Origin: Agapetus fuscipes | Taxonomy: Eukaryota; Arthropoda; Insecta; Trichoptera; Glossosomatidae | Assembly: GCA_951799405.1 (NCBI GenBank) | Contig: OX637353.1 | Coordinates: 1,550,001 to 1,614,000 of the forward strand | Length of the DNA: 64,000 bases | Direction of reading: 5' to 3' | Shown here: piece by piece, positions 31,301 through 39,899 of the stretch | How positions within the stretch are numbered: the stretch's first letter is position 1 | How the letters are laid out: each line of letters opens with the position of its first letter | Notes under the pieces: model-generated | Database searches by the model: none | The model's input: the letters and a program-made list of their open reading frames with translations, nothing else | What the model was told of the DNA's origin: nothing | Made by a program: the position numbers and the translations under genes

Positions 31301-32677
31301 CAAGTATAAACATGACCTAAATACTCAATCGTCGTGTAACTGGATTTTTTTAAGGATACCTACAGCAGCGCCTCTGTTAGTCTTTTAGTTTTCAAACATG
31401 TCTTTCTCTTACAAGATGGTTTTGTATTTACGCAATGTTGTATACTTGCGGGACACAAGTTGAGAAACTCATCTGAGCAGTAGGTATACATAGTTATGAA
31501 GTTGCTGCTTCTGTTTCCACAAACCACAGCTCCTTGTCTTCTGAACTAAGTGCGCAGCCAGCGTACCAAATCACATGGAAATTGTAGATTACTCATACAT
31601 ACAGGCGCCCTTGGGATGGCTAGTTCCATTAAGTGGCGCTGTATAAAATTGGCCAGTTGTTATTATTGTTACTTATTACATACCTACATCTCGCAAGTAT
31701 ATTAAAAAAGAAGTATGAAATTCACTGAAGTTTTAATGCGGTTTAAAAAAATATTTTTTTTGACAAAAATGTCACCCATGTTTTGTCTTAGTAAAGTACG
31801 ACTGTTTGAAAGACTAAATAAAGTAAAGCTCAACTTTGATTATATTTTGAAAAAAAAAACATTATACGCTCCCCAATACCAGTGCATTGATTGAATTCCT
31901 ACAATGGCCTCGGCGATCGCCGATCTTCGTTAGAAGTGGCACAAGAAGAAGAAGAAGAATGGCCTCGAAGCCAGTTTCACAAAACTAGTTGAAATTTTAA
32001 AAGTAGGTGATACAAAAATAATATGAGCCCCTGGGTAATTTTAAATTGATTTGTAAATTCAATAATCCCTTTTTTTAACATAAAATGCTAGTGAATTTCA
32101 TCCATTCAAACATTTCATTTCAGTAATCTAGTGAATCGGATAACAGTATTGCAATTCGTTATAATTAGATCTTTCTCTTCATTCAAATATATTGTATGGG
32201 AAAAAAGCTATTGAATTTCACCAAAACCAGACTTTTTCATTTTCTTATTATTTATTCAATATCTGAAGGAAATAACAAGTGATCATTTATTGTTAATTCT
32301 GCTACAATCAAGTTGTATCACGTCCATAGTTTTACATATGTATTTCAATGATTCAAATGGATAAAGTCTTTAAAAACATATTTGCAAAGCGCAAGTTGGA
32401 TTTACATATTCCCGAAGGATAACGCTGGCGGAGTTTGCAACTTTTTGAATAAAAATCTATTTTAATATTCGTCAACTACAATCCAATTTGCAATAAGTAC
32501 TTAAAGTTAGGATAGTTTAGAAAATGACTTTCCCGAGTTCAGTGGCGGGAGGAGTGAAGTTTAAACAAGGCGCTTACATTTACAATGGAAATTTTTATAT
32601 TTTCAGGGAGGAGCTCTACGTCAATTTTCCCACTTTTCCTCATTGGATTTCTGCTTCTCTTACGGCGGCTCTTTTAG
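22283..32677 (+). CDS. Beat-like (beaten path family) two-Ig cell-surface protein, six coding exons
   Basis: Join 22283-22346, 26952-27118, 28142-28343, 29424-29557, 30806-31049, 32607-32677 (882 nt, 293 residues plus stop); all introns are GT-AG, phases 1,0,1,0,1. Residues 1-22 are a hydrophobic leader. Ig domain 1 spans about 28-144, with Cys48, the family-typical SVKWYKDDHEFYRYMP at 59-74, and YTCEV with Cys123. Ig domain 2 spans about 146-265, with Cys170 and Cys233. Residues 272-293 are a hydrophobic tail. N-glycosylation sequons are at Asn102 and Asn140; extra cysteines are at 21, 26, 101 and 106. In Drosophila, Beat proteins act at the neuronal surface or are secreted and bind Side receptors in axon guidance; a similar role here is inference. 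Domain 2 lacks the usual core Trp (LTWY is ITLY). I cannot say which Beat subfamily this is. Confidence 0.9.
22432..22697 (-). mobile_element. S3 tRNA-Leu/Ser-like SINE
   Basis: On the minus strand the head reads GTTATGGCCGAGGGGGCCAA (A box) and GGTTCGATCCCCGC (B box). The end reads TTGCAATCCTCTTCACAAAT, shared with 54246-54465. It lies in Beat intron 1. The minus 116-codon frame here is an accident of the SINE. Confidence 0.8.
23100..23400. repeat. old dispersed repeat shared with 200-300 and 1120-1200
   Basis: It shares the ACTCGTGAAGAAAAACTT block with 247-266 and the AGTGAACATATAATCGAC block with about 1130. A tiny hairpin CACGAG/CTCGTG is at about 23101-23117. Family unknown. Confidence 0.45.
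23523..23972 (+). mobile_element. chimeric SINE: 5S rRNA-like head + tRNA-like head + S2-type body
   Basis: A 5S rRNA-like unit (23536-23653) is followed after 7 nt by a tRNA-like head (23661-23737; B box GGATTCGAATCCCGG) and the first-half body of the S2 dimer. Its tail is CACCAAATAAATCATCCTAC then (ATT)n. The same tail, without heads, is at 47102-47190 on the minus strand, so it is a mobile family. Confidence 0.8.
23536..23653 (+). pseudogene. 5S rRNA-like sequence, SINE-embedded
   Basis: About 118 nt follow the arthropod 5S order: ATACCATGTTGAAAGCACCG, then GATCACCGAAGTTAAGCAAC, then TTGGATGGGTGACTGCTCAG, ending CACCGCGTGTTGTTGGC. Internal control blocks are largely intact, but the first positions are altered and it is fused to a tRNA head. 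I therefore take it as a SINE promoter and not a functional 5S gene. A lone solo gene is excluded by the fusion. Confidence 0.8.
23989..24665. other. intron 1 sequence, unassigned
   Basis: AT-rich; nothing recognised. Confidence 0.4.
24666..24964 (-). mobile_element. S2 single-head SINE
   Basis: On the minus strand: A box (CAGCTCAGTTGGTAG), B box (CGGGTTCGCATCCC) and the S2 body. It lies tail-outwards just before a double-head copy, only 28 bp away and in opposite orientation. Confidence 0.85.
24993..25463 (+). mobile_element. S2 dimeric SINE with two tRNA-like heads
   Basis: Same order as 17377-17873. The first head has a B box GGGTTCGATTCCCGG; the link region lacks about 35 bp relative to the other copy. 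The second head, with B box GGGTTCGATCTC, has an extra AGATAGAT-type duplication. It ends in a T run. Confidence 0.88.
25593..25840 (+). mobile_element. S1 repeat, young subtype
   Basis: Differs from the copy at 49948-50199 at only one position over roughly 235 bp (TTTGAA versus TTCGAA near the tail), by reading. It lies in Beat intron 1. Confidence 0.9.
25841..26496. other. intron 1 sequence, unassigned
   Basis: A pyrimidine-rich patch at 26190-26280 and a patch with several CpG near 26340-26430 (GGCGCGCAAGG, GCGCTCGCGG). The 120-codon frame 25947-26309 has no recognised motif. Confidence 0.4.
26497..26964 (+). repeat. tandem copies of the exon 2 acceptor and exon start (4 degenerate units)
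   Basis: Units begin CCTGAAGATCGTGGGAGTG at 26497, 26613, 26731 and 26850, then the true exon at 26965; spacing is 115-119 bp. Each unit has the first exon 2 codons (LKIVGVFVPALAD), then diverges (ATTGTCTGGTAACC) into an in-frame TAA. The acceptor is TACAG before unit 2 and before the true exon, but TACAA before units 3 and 4. Unit 1 lacks it. The units are near-identical to each other, so they amplified recently from an already decayed copy. Confidence 0.9.
26952..27118 (+). CDS. Beat-like gene, coding exon 2 (first half of Ig domain 1)
   Basis: Acceptor TTGTTGTACAG with a TTG-rich tract. It encodes residues 22-77, including CSYDTGQDALFSVKWYKDDH, the Beat hallmark around the Ig core Trp62. 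Donor AAG|GTAATT, phase 0. This, and not one of the upstream copies, is the real exon, because only here does the frame stay open to a donor. Confidence 0.92.
27290..27910 (-). mobile_element. Penelope-like retroelement, 5'-truncated (copy C)
   Basis: Antisense in Beat intron 2. The minus strand carries the last part of the ORF (27657-27910), then an AT-rich untranslated region. A structural motif at 27424-27397 follows (TTGAAGA, stem GCCT/AGGC, GAAAATATTCGAGC), with a terminal block at about 27292-27325 (GGACTTTCACTGTGTTAAC). Confidence 0.85.
27657..27908 (-). pseudogene. Penelope GIY-YIG endonuclease C-terminal fragment
   Basis: The open frame starts at the truncation point and reads TGRSVRTRFKEHSRALRG, then SAYSEMADHCIDKDHTFD, EVMHSECEVRRLMALEALEI and a C-terminus VQIPYVSPILQ. 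This is the pattern of the GIY-YIG nuclease end of Penelope ORFs, including the Arg and Glu-His region after the missing GIY-YIG strand pair. Stop TAA is at 27657-27659. The reverse transcriptase and the GIY-YIG motif itself are lost. There is no stop inside the fragment, suggesting moderate age. Confidence 0.85.
28142..28343 (+). CDS. Beat-like gene, coding exon 3 (second half of Ig domain 1)
   Basis: Strong acceptor (TTCTGTATTCCGCAG). Residues 78-145 include FPIAGAQLD, two extra cysteines around the sequon CNSSQC, and the F-strand SGAYTCEVSTEAPTF. Donor ATGG|GTAAAG, phase 1. A second acceptor-like site (CTGTCTCCCGCAG, ending 28259) lies inside the exon; splicing there would leave an 84-nt symmetric piece. 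Confidence 0.9.
28366..29096 (+). repeat. 161-bp tandem duplications of the 3' half of exon 3 plus donor
   Basis: Units begin GACTCGTGCAACAGCAGCC at 28366, 28527, 28688, 28849 and 29009; the parent copy in exon 3 begins at 28205. The first four extra units keep both the internal CCCGCAG acceptor and the GTAAAG donor, giving possible cassettes at 28421-28504, 28582-28665, 28743-28826 and 28904-28987, each 84 nt. The fifth is cut off after about 85 bp. The unit length of 161 is not a multiple of three, so plain read-through runs out of frame. Confidence 0.93.
29424..29557 (+). CDS. Beat-like gene, coding exon 4 (first half of Ig domain 2)
   Basis: Acceptor GTGTTTGTAG. It completes codon 145 (Ala) in phase and reads LPLEEPRIEGLRSAYTIGDV, then the B-strand DITCKA, with Cys170, and ITLYLNNEE. 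In typical Beats the last string has a Trp (TWYINGE); here it is Leu183-Tyr184. Donor GAG|GTAAGC, phase 0. Confidence 0.9.
29644..29892 (+). mobile_element. S2 dimeric SINE, internally deleted
   Basis: First head (B box GGGTTCGAATCCCGG) and body, then a jump straight to the 3' end of the second unit (AACGCAGGCAAGAAGTTACA). The second head is missing. Lies in Beat intron 4. Confidence 0.85.
30146..30432 (-). mobile_element. LINE 3' end (CR1/L2-type) with (ATG)n tail
   Basis: The minus strand reads GDRAFAIAGPSTWNQLLPER, then IESFKKGMKTHFF and a C-terminus SLKPPLQ followed by TGA. This is the C-terminal tail found after the reverse transcriptase of CR1/L2-type LINEs and is related to the one at 40440-40580 (DRAFCIAGPLLWNALPHELR). 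The tail is a short CAT/ATG repeat at about 30150-30168. Only the last ~95 codons remain. Confidence 0.78.
30475..30732 (-). mobile_element. S1 repeat, full length
   Basis: Complete S1 order on the minus strand; the inner end is about 75 bp from exon 5. Confidence 0.88.
30806..31049 (+). CDS. Beat-like gene, coding exon 5 (second half of Ig domain 2)
   Basis: Acceptor ATGTTGTCAG. Very GC-rich (GCGCGGCGCGGGCGGCGTG), unlike its AT-rich introns. It encodes VGQNKVILAEEP, SARLKLVLSRVHVRGAGG and the F-strand VLRVRCSAAL with Cys233, then an Ala-rich run. Donor GCAG|GTCTGT, phase 1. The weak GTCTGT donor is the least certain junction, but the phase fits exon 6. Confidence 0.85.
31064..31178 (-). mobile_element. 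S1 repeat, internally deleted
   Basis: Tail side (AAGTTGCCAAGATATATAAC) joined directly to the CCTTTCCTGAAAC...GGGTGGTCAGCCGCAT end, about 140 bp missing. It starts 15 bp after the exon 5 donor. Confidence 0.75.
31605..31690 (+). repeat. 3' tail of the repeat also at 7905-8240
   Basis: Shares GCGCCCTTGGG and GGCGCTGTATAAAATTG, then an ATT-rich end, with the minus strand of 7905-7970. Confidence 0.6.
31893..31960 (+). mobile_element. RTE-like LINE 3' tip with (GAA)n tail
   Basis: Reads ASAIADLR then KWHKKKKK, the same end as the minus LINE at 36306-36811 (GCGATCGCCGATCTTCG versus GGCGATCATCATGG reversed), followed by an AAG repeat. Only the last ~70 bp are present. Confidence 0.6.
32607..32677 (+). 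CDS. Beat-like gene, coding exon 6 (hydrophobic C-terminus)
   Basis: Acceptor TTTTATATTTTCAG, phase 1, completes Gly271. It encodes RSSTSIFPLFLIGFLLLLRR then Leu-Phe and TAG (32675-32677). The small residues before the hydrophobic run suit a GPI-attachment signal; the Arg-Arg near the end suits a short membrane anchor instead. Both anchor types are plausible for Beat proteins. Choice of this exon rests on phase fit plus the membrane-type tail. Confidence 0.72.
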
Positions 32678-33032
32678 GTTCCAGTGGTGTCATATTTAAA
32701 AAAAATTAAATGCAAAATAATTGACTTGTTTTCTTGTAAAACTAAAATTGTATCAGTGTACCAAAACTACTTACAATATATTTATTTTATCGGTGCTTTT
32801 CAGAGTCGGTCGTTGAGGACTACAAATCTTACTCACTCATTTGTGGATAAACTTAATGAAAAGATGATTTCATGAATAGACTCACAATAATGTTTTTTTA
32901 TTATTTTTTGCCGAAAGTGTTGTACATAGATTGAAAAATTGTAATATGTATTCACCAATCGCTTTAATATTTTGAAAAATACATGAAAAGTGTATGTATG
33001 GTTCACAATTTTGTTATTCGTAGACAATTAGA

Positions 33033-33038
33033 AATAAA
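33033..33038 (+). terminator. candidate poly(A) signal AATAAA of the Beat-like gene
   Basis: First canonical AATAAA after the stop codon, giving a 3' UTR of about 380 bp. Not confirmed. Confidence 0.4.
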
Positions 33039-35311
33039 ACAAGAACCGTGTGTAAATGTATTACTTTTAATGGCATGTCAATGGCATGCCAAATCAATCA
33101 TTCATTTGATTTTTATGTTATAAAAAAAAACATCTCCAAAGAGACATTACAGCCCTAGTCTAAGGTCGACTTTGAATAAGACACTGGTTGTATGGAAAAC
33201 ATAATTACTGTAATATAGTTAACATATTTATTTGAAGGAATTGTTTTACCATAACGCTAGTCGCAATAAAATACATATAGGTATGTGTTTATATTTAAGA
33301 AAATGTGCAAAAAATATTTGATGGGACTTTGTATAAAGTGATAATGTAGGTACAAATCTAAGGCTATATCAGAAGTATATCTACTAATAAGACAAATATT
33401 TGCAAATTTTAAATTACATTAAATTTATTTCCACTGAAGGCATTTCTTTTTTGTAATTGTACTGTACATGTTTTAAGTAATTGTACTGTACGAGAGTCAG
33501 CTAAAAATACCAAAATTAAGTTATTTACAATGAAGTACATACACAGCTCAAAAAAATTGTTTTGCACATAAGAGGCTACAAGGAAAATACCAAAAGCATT
33601 TTGTTCTTGCCTGTAGTTTGCAAAAAAAAAATAATGGTGTGGTTTATTATTTGAAATACAATTTTTATTCGTATTCATAAAAGTGATGGTTTGCTTTTGA
33701 CAAAAATAAATATGGACGTTAAGTGATTGTACGACCTCTTTGTCTAATGAAATGCTTCACTATGGTTTTATTTATTGTATTTTAAAAATACCAGTCAATA
33801 GCAAGAGAGATTTGACGTAAAAATAATATATACCTATCTACATAAATAAGATCTTTTATCTTGCTCAGCCTGCACTATGAAATTTTGGGTGTAACAATAT
33901 TAGTGTAAATATTTTAATTTTCAAGCACCAACAAACATTAAATTATTTAAATGTTACCCTATTATGCATAAAAACAATTATGTGAATTAAATGTTAAGAA
34001 ATATTACTGCGTATTTTTATATTAACAAAATAAGTTTTTTTGTTCATTCTACACACGTGTATCTTATCCATACGTATATGGTTTATTCCGAAAAATGTAA
34101 TAATTTACTCATATTATATGTACATATGAAAAGAAAAATGCATTTTTAATATTTTTCCTTTCTTTCGTCTTTTGTTAAATACCAAATTTTTTAAGTTTTT
34201 TCTTTCCGACCTATGGATGTGCTAAATGTGTTTGGTAAAGTAAACACGTAATCAGAGTCTTCCTTCAGCTTAGCAGTTAAAAAATTTGGCAACGTTGTGT
34301 TGTTTTATATTTTTCAATACTGAAAATCCTCTTACAGCAATGTAGGTACCTGCAATAAAAAGAAAAAGCGCACCTAGATGATTTATTGAATCGAATTAAA
34401 CACAAGCATCATCTAGTACATATGTAGTATCTCGATTGACTGATTTTTTGTATTGAACAGAAGATTTGAACTCAAAACCCATGGATTTTAAAAATTGTTT
34501 GGTTTCTTTTCAAAATCCATTGCCAGGATTCCCAACTTTCACTCCTCCAAGGAGAATGGACCGCCACAAATATGGTTTGTTACAAATAAGGTGGACGTTA
34601 TTCTCGATTACAGCTGAAACCGCCTCCAAGATGTGATTGTGGATTGTGCAACTGGATTGTTCTTCAGGTAGTGAAAGATTGCTGTACCAGAAGATACACC
34701 AGGAGCAGGGGAATGGATGAAGAATCTAATCCTGTATCTGTAAAGCGGTCCAATCGACAGTCTTATGCAATCTTATCAAAAGTAACCAGTAGATGCGCAG
34801 ACTGCTCGCTCCTTGAAGAGAGTATTGCAGCGTTGCCACTTTTCTCTCGCCTGAACTACATAAAGGTAGGCTACACTTCCATTGTCAGCTGTGATATTTG
34901 TTGTCACGTGTGTCTACGTGCCGCATCTTCCCTGTGAATCTCTCTCCAGCAGCCGTTACCGATGTTCCTTCCAACAACGTGCTGGCACACCCCGCACGGA
35001 TAATCCCAACAATACCGTTCTTGGTTAACTATAAATTTAATCTTCGCTCGTCATCGTATATTTTAATATATTTTTATAAACTGAATTAAAGCCACTAAAT
35101 TTCATACACTTCAATAATATAAGGAGACGCATAGGAGTAGAGAATAGAAGTAGCGTACAAGTAGGTAAGTTACTGAAATGCAAACTGGCGCCGCATTAAT
35201 AATGTGAGCGCCTAGAACAGTAAATCTATAATAATAATCTATCTATAATCAAAAATGCAAATTTATAGGTAATAACATTTAAAATTTATATTAAATACAC
35301 GCCCGTGTACA
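33039..35311. other. unassigned AT-rich sequence downstream of the gene
   Basis: No supportable gene. The 97-codon + frame at 34644-34937 and the overlapping 34898-35089 frame have fairly ordinary composition but no recognised domain. Confidence 0.4.
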
Positions 35312-35566
35312 TCTAATCTAATCTAAGCTAAGTTGCAAAGATATGTAAAATTGGCGATTCACGATATATGAATCCTCACAAACAGACACATGTAAGTTCG
35401 CGTTTACAAAGCTGCATGTGAACTTACAAAATAAAACCCAAAAGTCAAATGAACATACACCCTGCAACTTTTGCCAACATTCCCTGAAACAGGGGTGACT
35501 TTGGTAAAGTGTATCGTTTTTGACAGTATAGGTGGTCAGCCTAATACCAACCTATAAGTCAAGGAA
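35312..35566 (-). mobile_element. S1 repeat, full length
   Basis: Complete S1 order, moderately diverged. Confidence 0.87.
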
Positions 35567-35777
35567 TATCAATAATACATAACATTTATGTTTATAAAAC
35601 AACAGAGCCTTAAAAAGAAATCTGTTCAAAAAAAGACAATAGGTATATTAATAACATAAAATTATGAAAGAATAAGCCGCGAACATTAGAAATTAACTTG
35701 ACAAAAAGTTTTCCTTCTATAATATTGTAACGCAATTGAGCTTCAAAATAAAAGTTTGTTATGAAATTATACGTGTT

Positions 35778-35850
35778 CTAAATCTAATCTAAATCTAAGC
35801 TGCAAATATATGTATCATTTGAGATTCATATTAAATGTCAAACATACGTG
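35778..35850 (-). mobile_element. S1 repeat, tail fragment
   Basis: Only the tail and about 45 bp of body (AAGCTGCAAATATATGTATC) remain. It is followed by a GAC/GAT microsatellite at 35860-35893. Confidence 0.75.
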
Positions 35851-36305
35851 TTGATCATCATAATGACGATGACGATGACGATGATGATGATAATGAAGTT
35901 TGTGTTGTTATTAATCCATAGTGTTTTTCAGAGTTTCACTATTTTCCGGTGAAATAAATATTCCAATTAGGTTGTGTTTACGTTTTTACTAAACCAGTTT
36001 ATGACAACATTTTCCTAAGAGCTTACGTGAAAACAACCTCAGAAAGTAATTAATCCCGCTTGTATTCATTTTGCTTGTGTATAAAGAGTGAAAAATTAAT
36101 TAGTTTACAATATTAATAATTTCATTAATGGTTACATTACAAAAGTACGGATGTTAATAAGGGTTTTTTAAAACCAAAAGATGAAATGAGATGAAGTTTA
36201 AACAATTCTGGTATATTATATTTTAAAACTAATTAATCAATTTATGAAAAATACCAAACAATTTTAGTTCTCTCATTCAAATCTATTTGTAATGCTCTAA
36301 CATTT
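35851..36305. other. unassigned; GAC/GAT microsatellite at 35860-35893
   Basis: Imperfect (GATGAC)n/(GATGAT)n tract, then AT-rich sequence. Confidence 0.5.
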
Positions 36306-36811
36306 CTTGCCTTCTTCTTTTTGTGCTACTTCAAAGCCACTTGTGATCGAAGATCGGCGATCATCATGGCTATTTTGACTTTAAATGCTGTGGCTCGAAA
36401 CAGGGACTTGGTAGGTACTTCTGCCGAACCACTGTCGCAGGTTTTTCAGCCACGATGTCTTTCGGCGTCCCTGAGATCCTCTCCCCTCAATCTTACCCTG
36501 TATGATAAGATCAAGGAGACTGTACTTCTCATTTCTCAAAATGTGACCGAAGTACATAAGCTTTCTCTGCTTAATGATTGGCAGGAGCTCCTTTGTAGTG
36601 CCCATTCGTGGGGACCTTCTTCATTGGTGACTCGATCACGCCAAGAGATCCGAAGCATTTTTCGGTAGAGACACATCTTGAACGCTTCAATTTGTCTCTC
36701 CAGTGCCTGCGTGAGCGTCCATCCCTCCATATCATACAGAGCGATTGGGAAGACATAGCACCTCCCTATGCGCTTCCGGAGTTCAAGGCTCAAAATTTGG
36801 AACAGCAGCAA
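36306..36811 (-). pseudogene. RTE-like LINE reverse-transcriptase C-terminal fragment
   Basis: The minus strand reads LRKRIGRCYVFPIALYDMEG, EAFKMCLYRKMLRISWRDRV, VTNEEGPHE, then after a frame slip LMYFGHILRNEKYSLLDLII, GKIEGRGSQGRRKTSWLKNL, then after another slip the end MIADLRSQVALK and a K/AAG-rich tail. This block is the region after the catalytic core of insect RTE-type 'endonuclease-reverse transcriptase' elements. It has at least two frameshifts and no YxDD motif, so it is a fossil. Start is truncated at about 36811. Confidence 0.82.
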
Positions 36812-38661
36812 TTTCTTGCCTGCTTTATGTCTATTTTTTACGAATTATTACTAGTTTCTAAAATATACAATGGACTAAATTAGTGTAGTACCAAACAATA
36901 AAAAACATATCGGTGAATTACATTTTGCATACAACGAAAGCTTATTAATGTTGAAACCAGATGGACGTATGAGACAGGTCTTGAATAAGCACGTGATTAT
37001 GCAGCCATCGAGAGCATTTTTGAAAAAGATTTCACATTTTTTACCTCCTGTTCAGCAGCCCGAGTCAGTAACTACTAGGCTGCGACGGGTAAGTAGCGAT
37101 CTCGTGTTTGTTTACGACTGTGAAAGCCTAAACAACTATTTAGGTAGCAAGAACTTAACTTTTGGGAGAGTTAGGGCTTAAATATTGACGCATGTTTGTG
37201 GGCACAATATCACTCGCTGGAACGCAAATATGCTGAAAGTCTCGGCAGGTGGGGCAAAGCAAATAATAAAACAGCTGAGAACAGCGGCGACACTCAAATA
37301 CCAAGTGCCATCATGCCTGTGCTCAAAGCTTCTCTCTTGTTGGCTTGAGACAGGACAAGTCTGCGAGTCTACAAGAATGGGTAAAAAAAAAAGCTAATAT
37401 AATGTGCATTGTTGACTTACAGTAGGTATTTACATGTAAATGAGTTATCATGTTGATTCACTTCTATATTTCTTTTGAAAATAAAGGCAGATCACAGTTT
37501 TCATCACACACTTTGCATCTGTGGAGCAAACACTGCAAATATATAATTTTAACACTTTTCAATACCTAGTACCTGTTATTTCTTGTTCCATATGTTCACT
37601 TTTTAAGTTTTTTTCTTCAATCAAGTAACTTCAAGGACGTTCATGGCTCATCTATCATATATGATCTAAGTTTACAAGATTTATGTTCATTTAAGATTTA
37701 TAATATATGTGTGCCTTAAGCAGACACATTACCTACATATGGATAATAAATTAATAAATTGAAGATCGAAAATTATTATGAAAGTTGGCTGAATGCCCTG
37801 AGCATTTTTAAAACTATCAAAAATATAGTTTTGGTAAATTTGTGAACTTTAATATTTAAATTAGTATGCTCCGCGTAGTCTATATTGTACTATGTCGTTA
37901 GAGCAAAGCAAGGTGAAACTTCCAGCACAAATGTTTGACAGGCGCTGGCGCTGCTTGTGAGCTTACGCGGGAATATCGATGTACATATAAGCTGCACAAA
38001 GAGAGAAATACTGCTGCGAAGTAATGACATTTAAATACCACTGAGAACAATATGCTCGGGAAACATTTGAAGATAATCTGTTTTAAATCTTTTTGATTTA
38101 AATTTTAATATTTGTTAACCATTTGCATTTCTCATGAGCGTGCTTCATTTTTAATACTAAAACGATCGCCTTTCCTTGGAAAAAATGAAAGAAAAGATTC
38201 GTGCGTTTAATATTTCGTCAAAGATGCGTTTTTTACAAGATCAACTTGATAAATGTTTATTTCATGAAAGGGGAATTTTCTGTTGCTTTTTGATGAAATC
38301 AGTTTTTTTTTTCTTTTGTGTCGCATCGTAGCGACCAGCAAGGAGGTATCTACTGTGGTATCTACAGATATGAAAATAATTTCTACTCCAGTCACAATAC
38401 AGTCTACGGGCATGAAACAAAAGCAATTTCATCTGAGGTGAGTTGTTTTAAGAAAAAGAGGAAGAGGGCTGATGATACTGAGGATTCCATCATTATCATG
38501 TCGTGATCCGCACAGCAGCAGCGGGGGCGGGAGAGCGCTCTGGAGGTGACCTTATGAAAACGAAAATTATTGCCAGACTTAAGTCGCGCGTCGGCAACGA
38601 GATAATCACAGCACAACATCTGATATTTCTCCAATTGTATATCTACTGGCAAGTATATATA
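36812..38661. other. unassigned AT-rich sequence
   Basis: No supported gene. The frames at 36948-37181 and 37185-37397 have unremarkable composition and no motif. About 37680-37735 faintly resembles the S1 tail side. Confidence 0.4.
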
Positions 38662-38850
38662 CTCCTTGACTGATAGGTTGGTATGCGGCTGACCACCCAT
38701 ACTGTAAAAAATGGTTCACTTTGCCAATGTCACCCCTGCTTCAAGGAAGGTAAATTATGCATGTCTGCTTGTGGGAATGCATTTAATATGAATCTCAAAT
38801 GATACATATCTTTGCAGCTTAGATTTAGATTTAGCTTTAGATTAGAAGTA
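38662..38850 (+). mobile_element. S1 repeat, internally deleted
   Basis: 5' third, then a jump of about 75 bp to TGCATGTCTGCTTGTGGGAA and the TTAGATTTAGATTTAG tail. Confidence 0.85.
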
Positions 38851-39071
38851 TAAGTTGCTCTACTCTTTCTTGCGCAGGTTGCTCCCATATCCTTTCTGCT
38901 GCCTTATAACGCTTAAAATTGTCTATGGCGCTGTCAAAGTGGCCTGACATAAGTTATAGTGTCTCCTGAAGGAAATTTGTTTTTGATATGATTTACTGTT
39001 GTTTTGTGGTCTGATGTTGTGTTTTTGAATGTTTATTTGTGATTGACATTAATTAATTCATAAAAGTTATT

Positions 39072-39150
39072 GTGACTTGGACAATCTGACAGAAAAAAGT
39101 TGAAAATGATATTGACTTGAACAACCTGACAGATAAAAGTTAAAATAGTA
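39072..39150 (+). repeat. two-copy ~45-bp tandem repeat before the LINE ORF
   Basis: TGACTTGGACAATCTGACAG and TGACTTGAACAACCTGACAG start two related units about 42 bp apart. Likely part of the LINE 5' UTR. Confidence 0.6.
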
Positions 39151-39178
39151 TTGTGGTGATAATAATCCGTATAATATT

Positions 39179-39895
39179 ATGATTACATATGACATTGCAA
39201 TTTTAAAGCAACTCAACACCAGGGCCTTGGAACCAAATAAAAGGGATGATTTACTACGATTGAGTAAACTACAAAGAGGCAAAAAGAGACGGAGGGGCTG
39301 CAGGGGGTCTGGCAGAAATGCATCAAGTGCAGATCGACAGCATGTAATCCCACCCGCAATAGTAAAACTGGCTGTGTGGAATGCCAGGTCGATAGGGAAC
39401 AAGGTTGATGATCTTGTAGAGTTGCAAAAGACGCACCAGCTGGATATCTTGATGCTGTGTGAAACCTGGCATCAAACGGATGGTCATAGCATTAGAGCCT
39501 TACGTGATGCAGGATTTATTGTTGTTGAAGCTGCCAGGGAGAATACATCCGATGGTGCTCACACTATTGGTGGGGGAGTTGCAATCATTGCAATGGGTGC
39601 ATTTAAATTACAGAATATTAATATTAGCTATTCTTTCAAGACTTTTGAATGCATCGGCTGTCACATACTCTCACCTGGTGCCTCTCTAGTCATCGTGGAA
39701 GTGTACAGACCTGGATCAAAGGTACTGGAGACAGCGTTCTTTGATGAGTTCAGAACCCTGATGGAGAAATGCACAAGCTACTCCTGTTCTTTTGTTGTGA
39801 CAGGTGATGTAAATATACACACCGAAGATCTAAATTGTCATTATGCAAAAAAGTTCCACAAAATACTGAAAGATCTGGGATGTATATCCTATTGA
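39179..39895 (+). pseudogene. LINE endonuclease N-terminal fragment (core-deleted element)
   Basis: A 238-codon open frame. After a basic N-terminus (about 20-45: KRGKKRRRGC-type) the apurinic-type endonuclease domain begins at about residue 61: VWNARSIGNK (Asn motif), LMLCETWH (catalytic Glu), VIVEVYRPG and VVTGDVNIH (Asp/Asn motif). The later Ser-Asp-His motif is absent because the frame ends at a deletion junction. The family is CR1/L2-like by its partner fragment at 39900-40580. The element cannot replicate on its own since its reverse transcriptase core is missing. Confidence 0.85.
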
Positions 39896-39899
39896 GGGT

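Noticed and set aside
35860..35893. CRISPR-like or regulatory short repeats
   Set aside because: It is a simple GAC/GAT microsatellite, and CRISPR arrays are not expected in a eukaryotic nuclear sequence.
37680..37735. Additional S1 copy
   Set aside because: Only a few words match (ATTTATGTTCATTTAAGAT); below what I would call.
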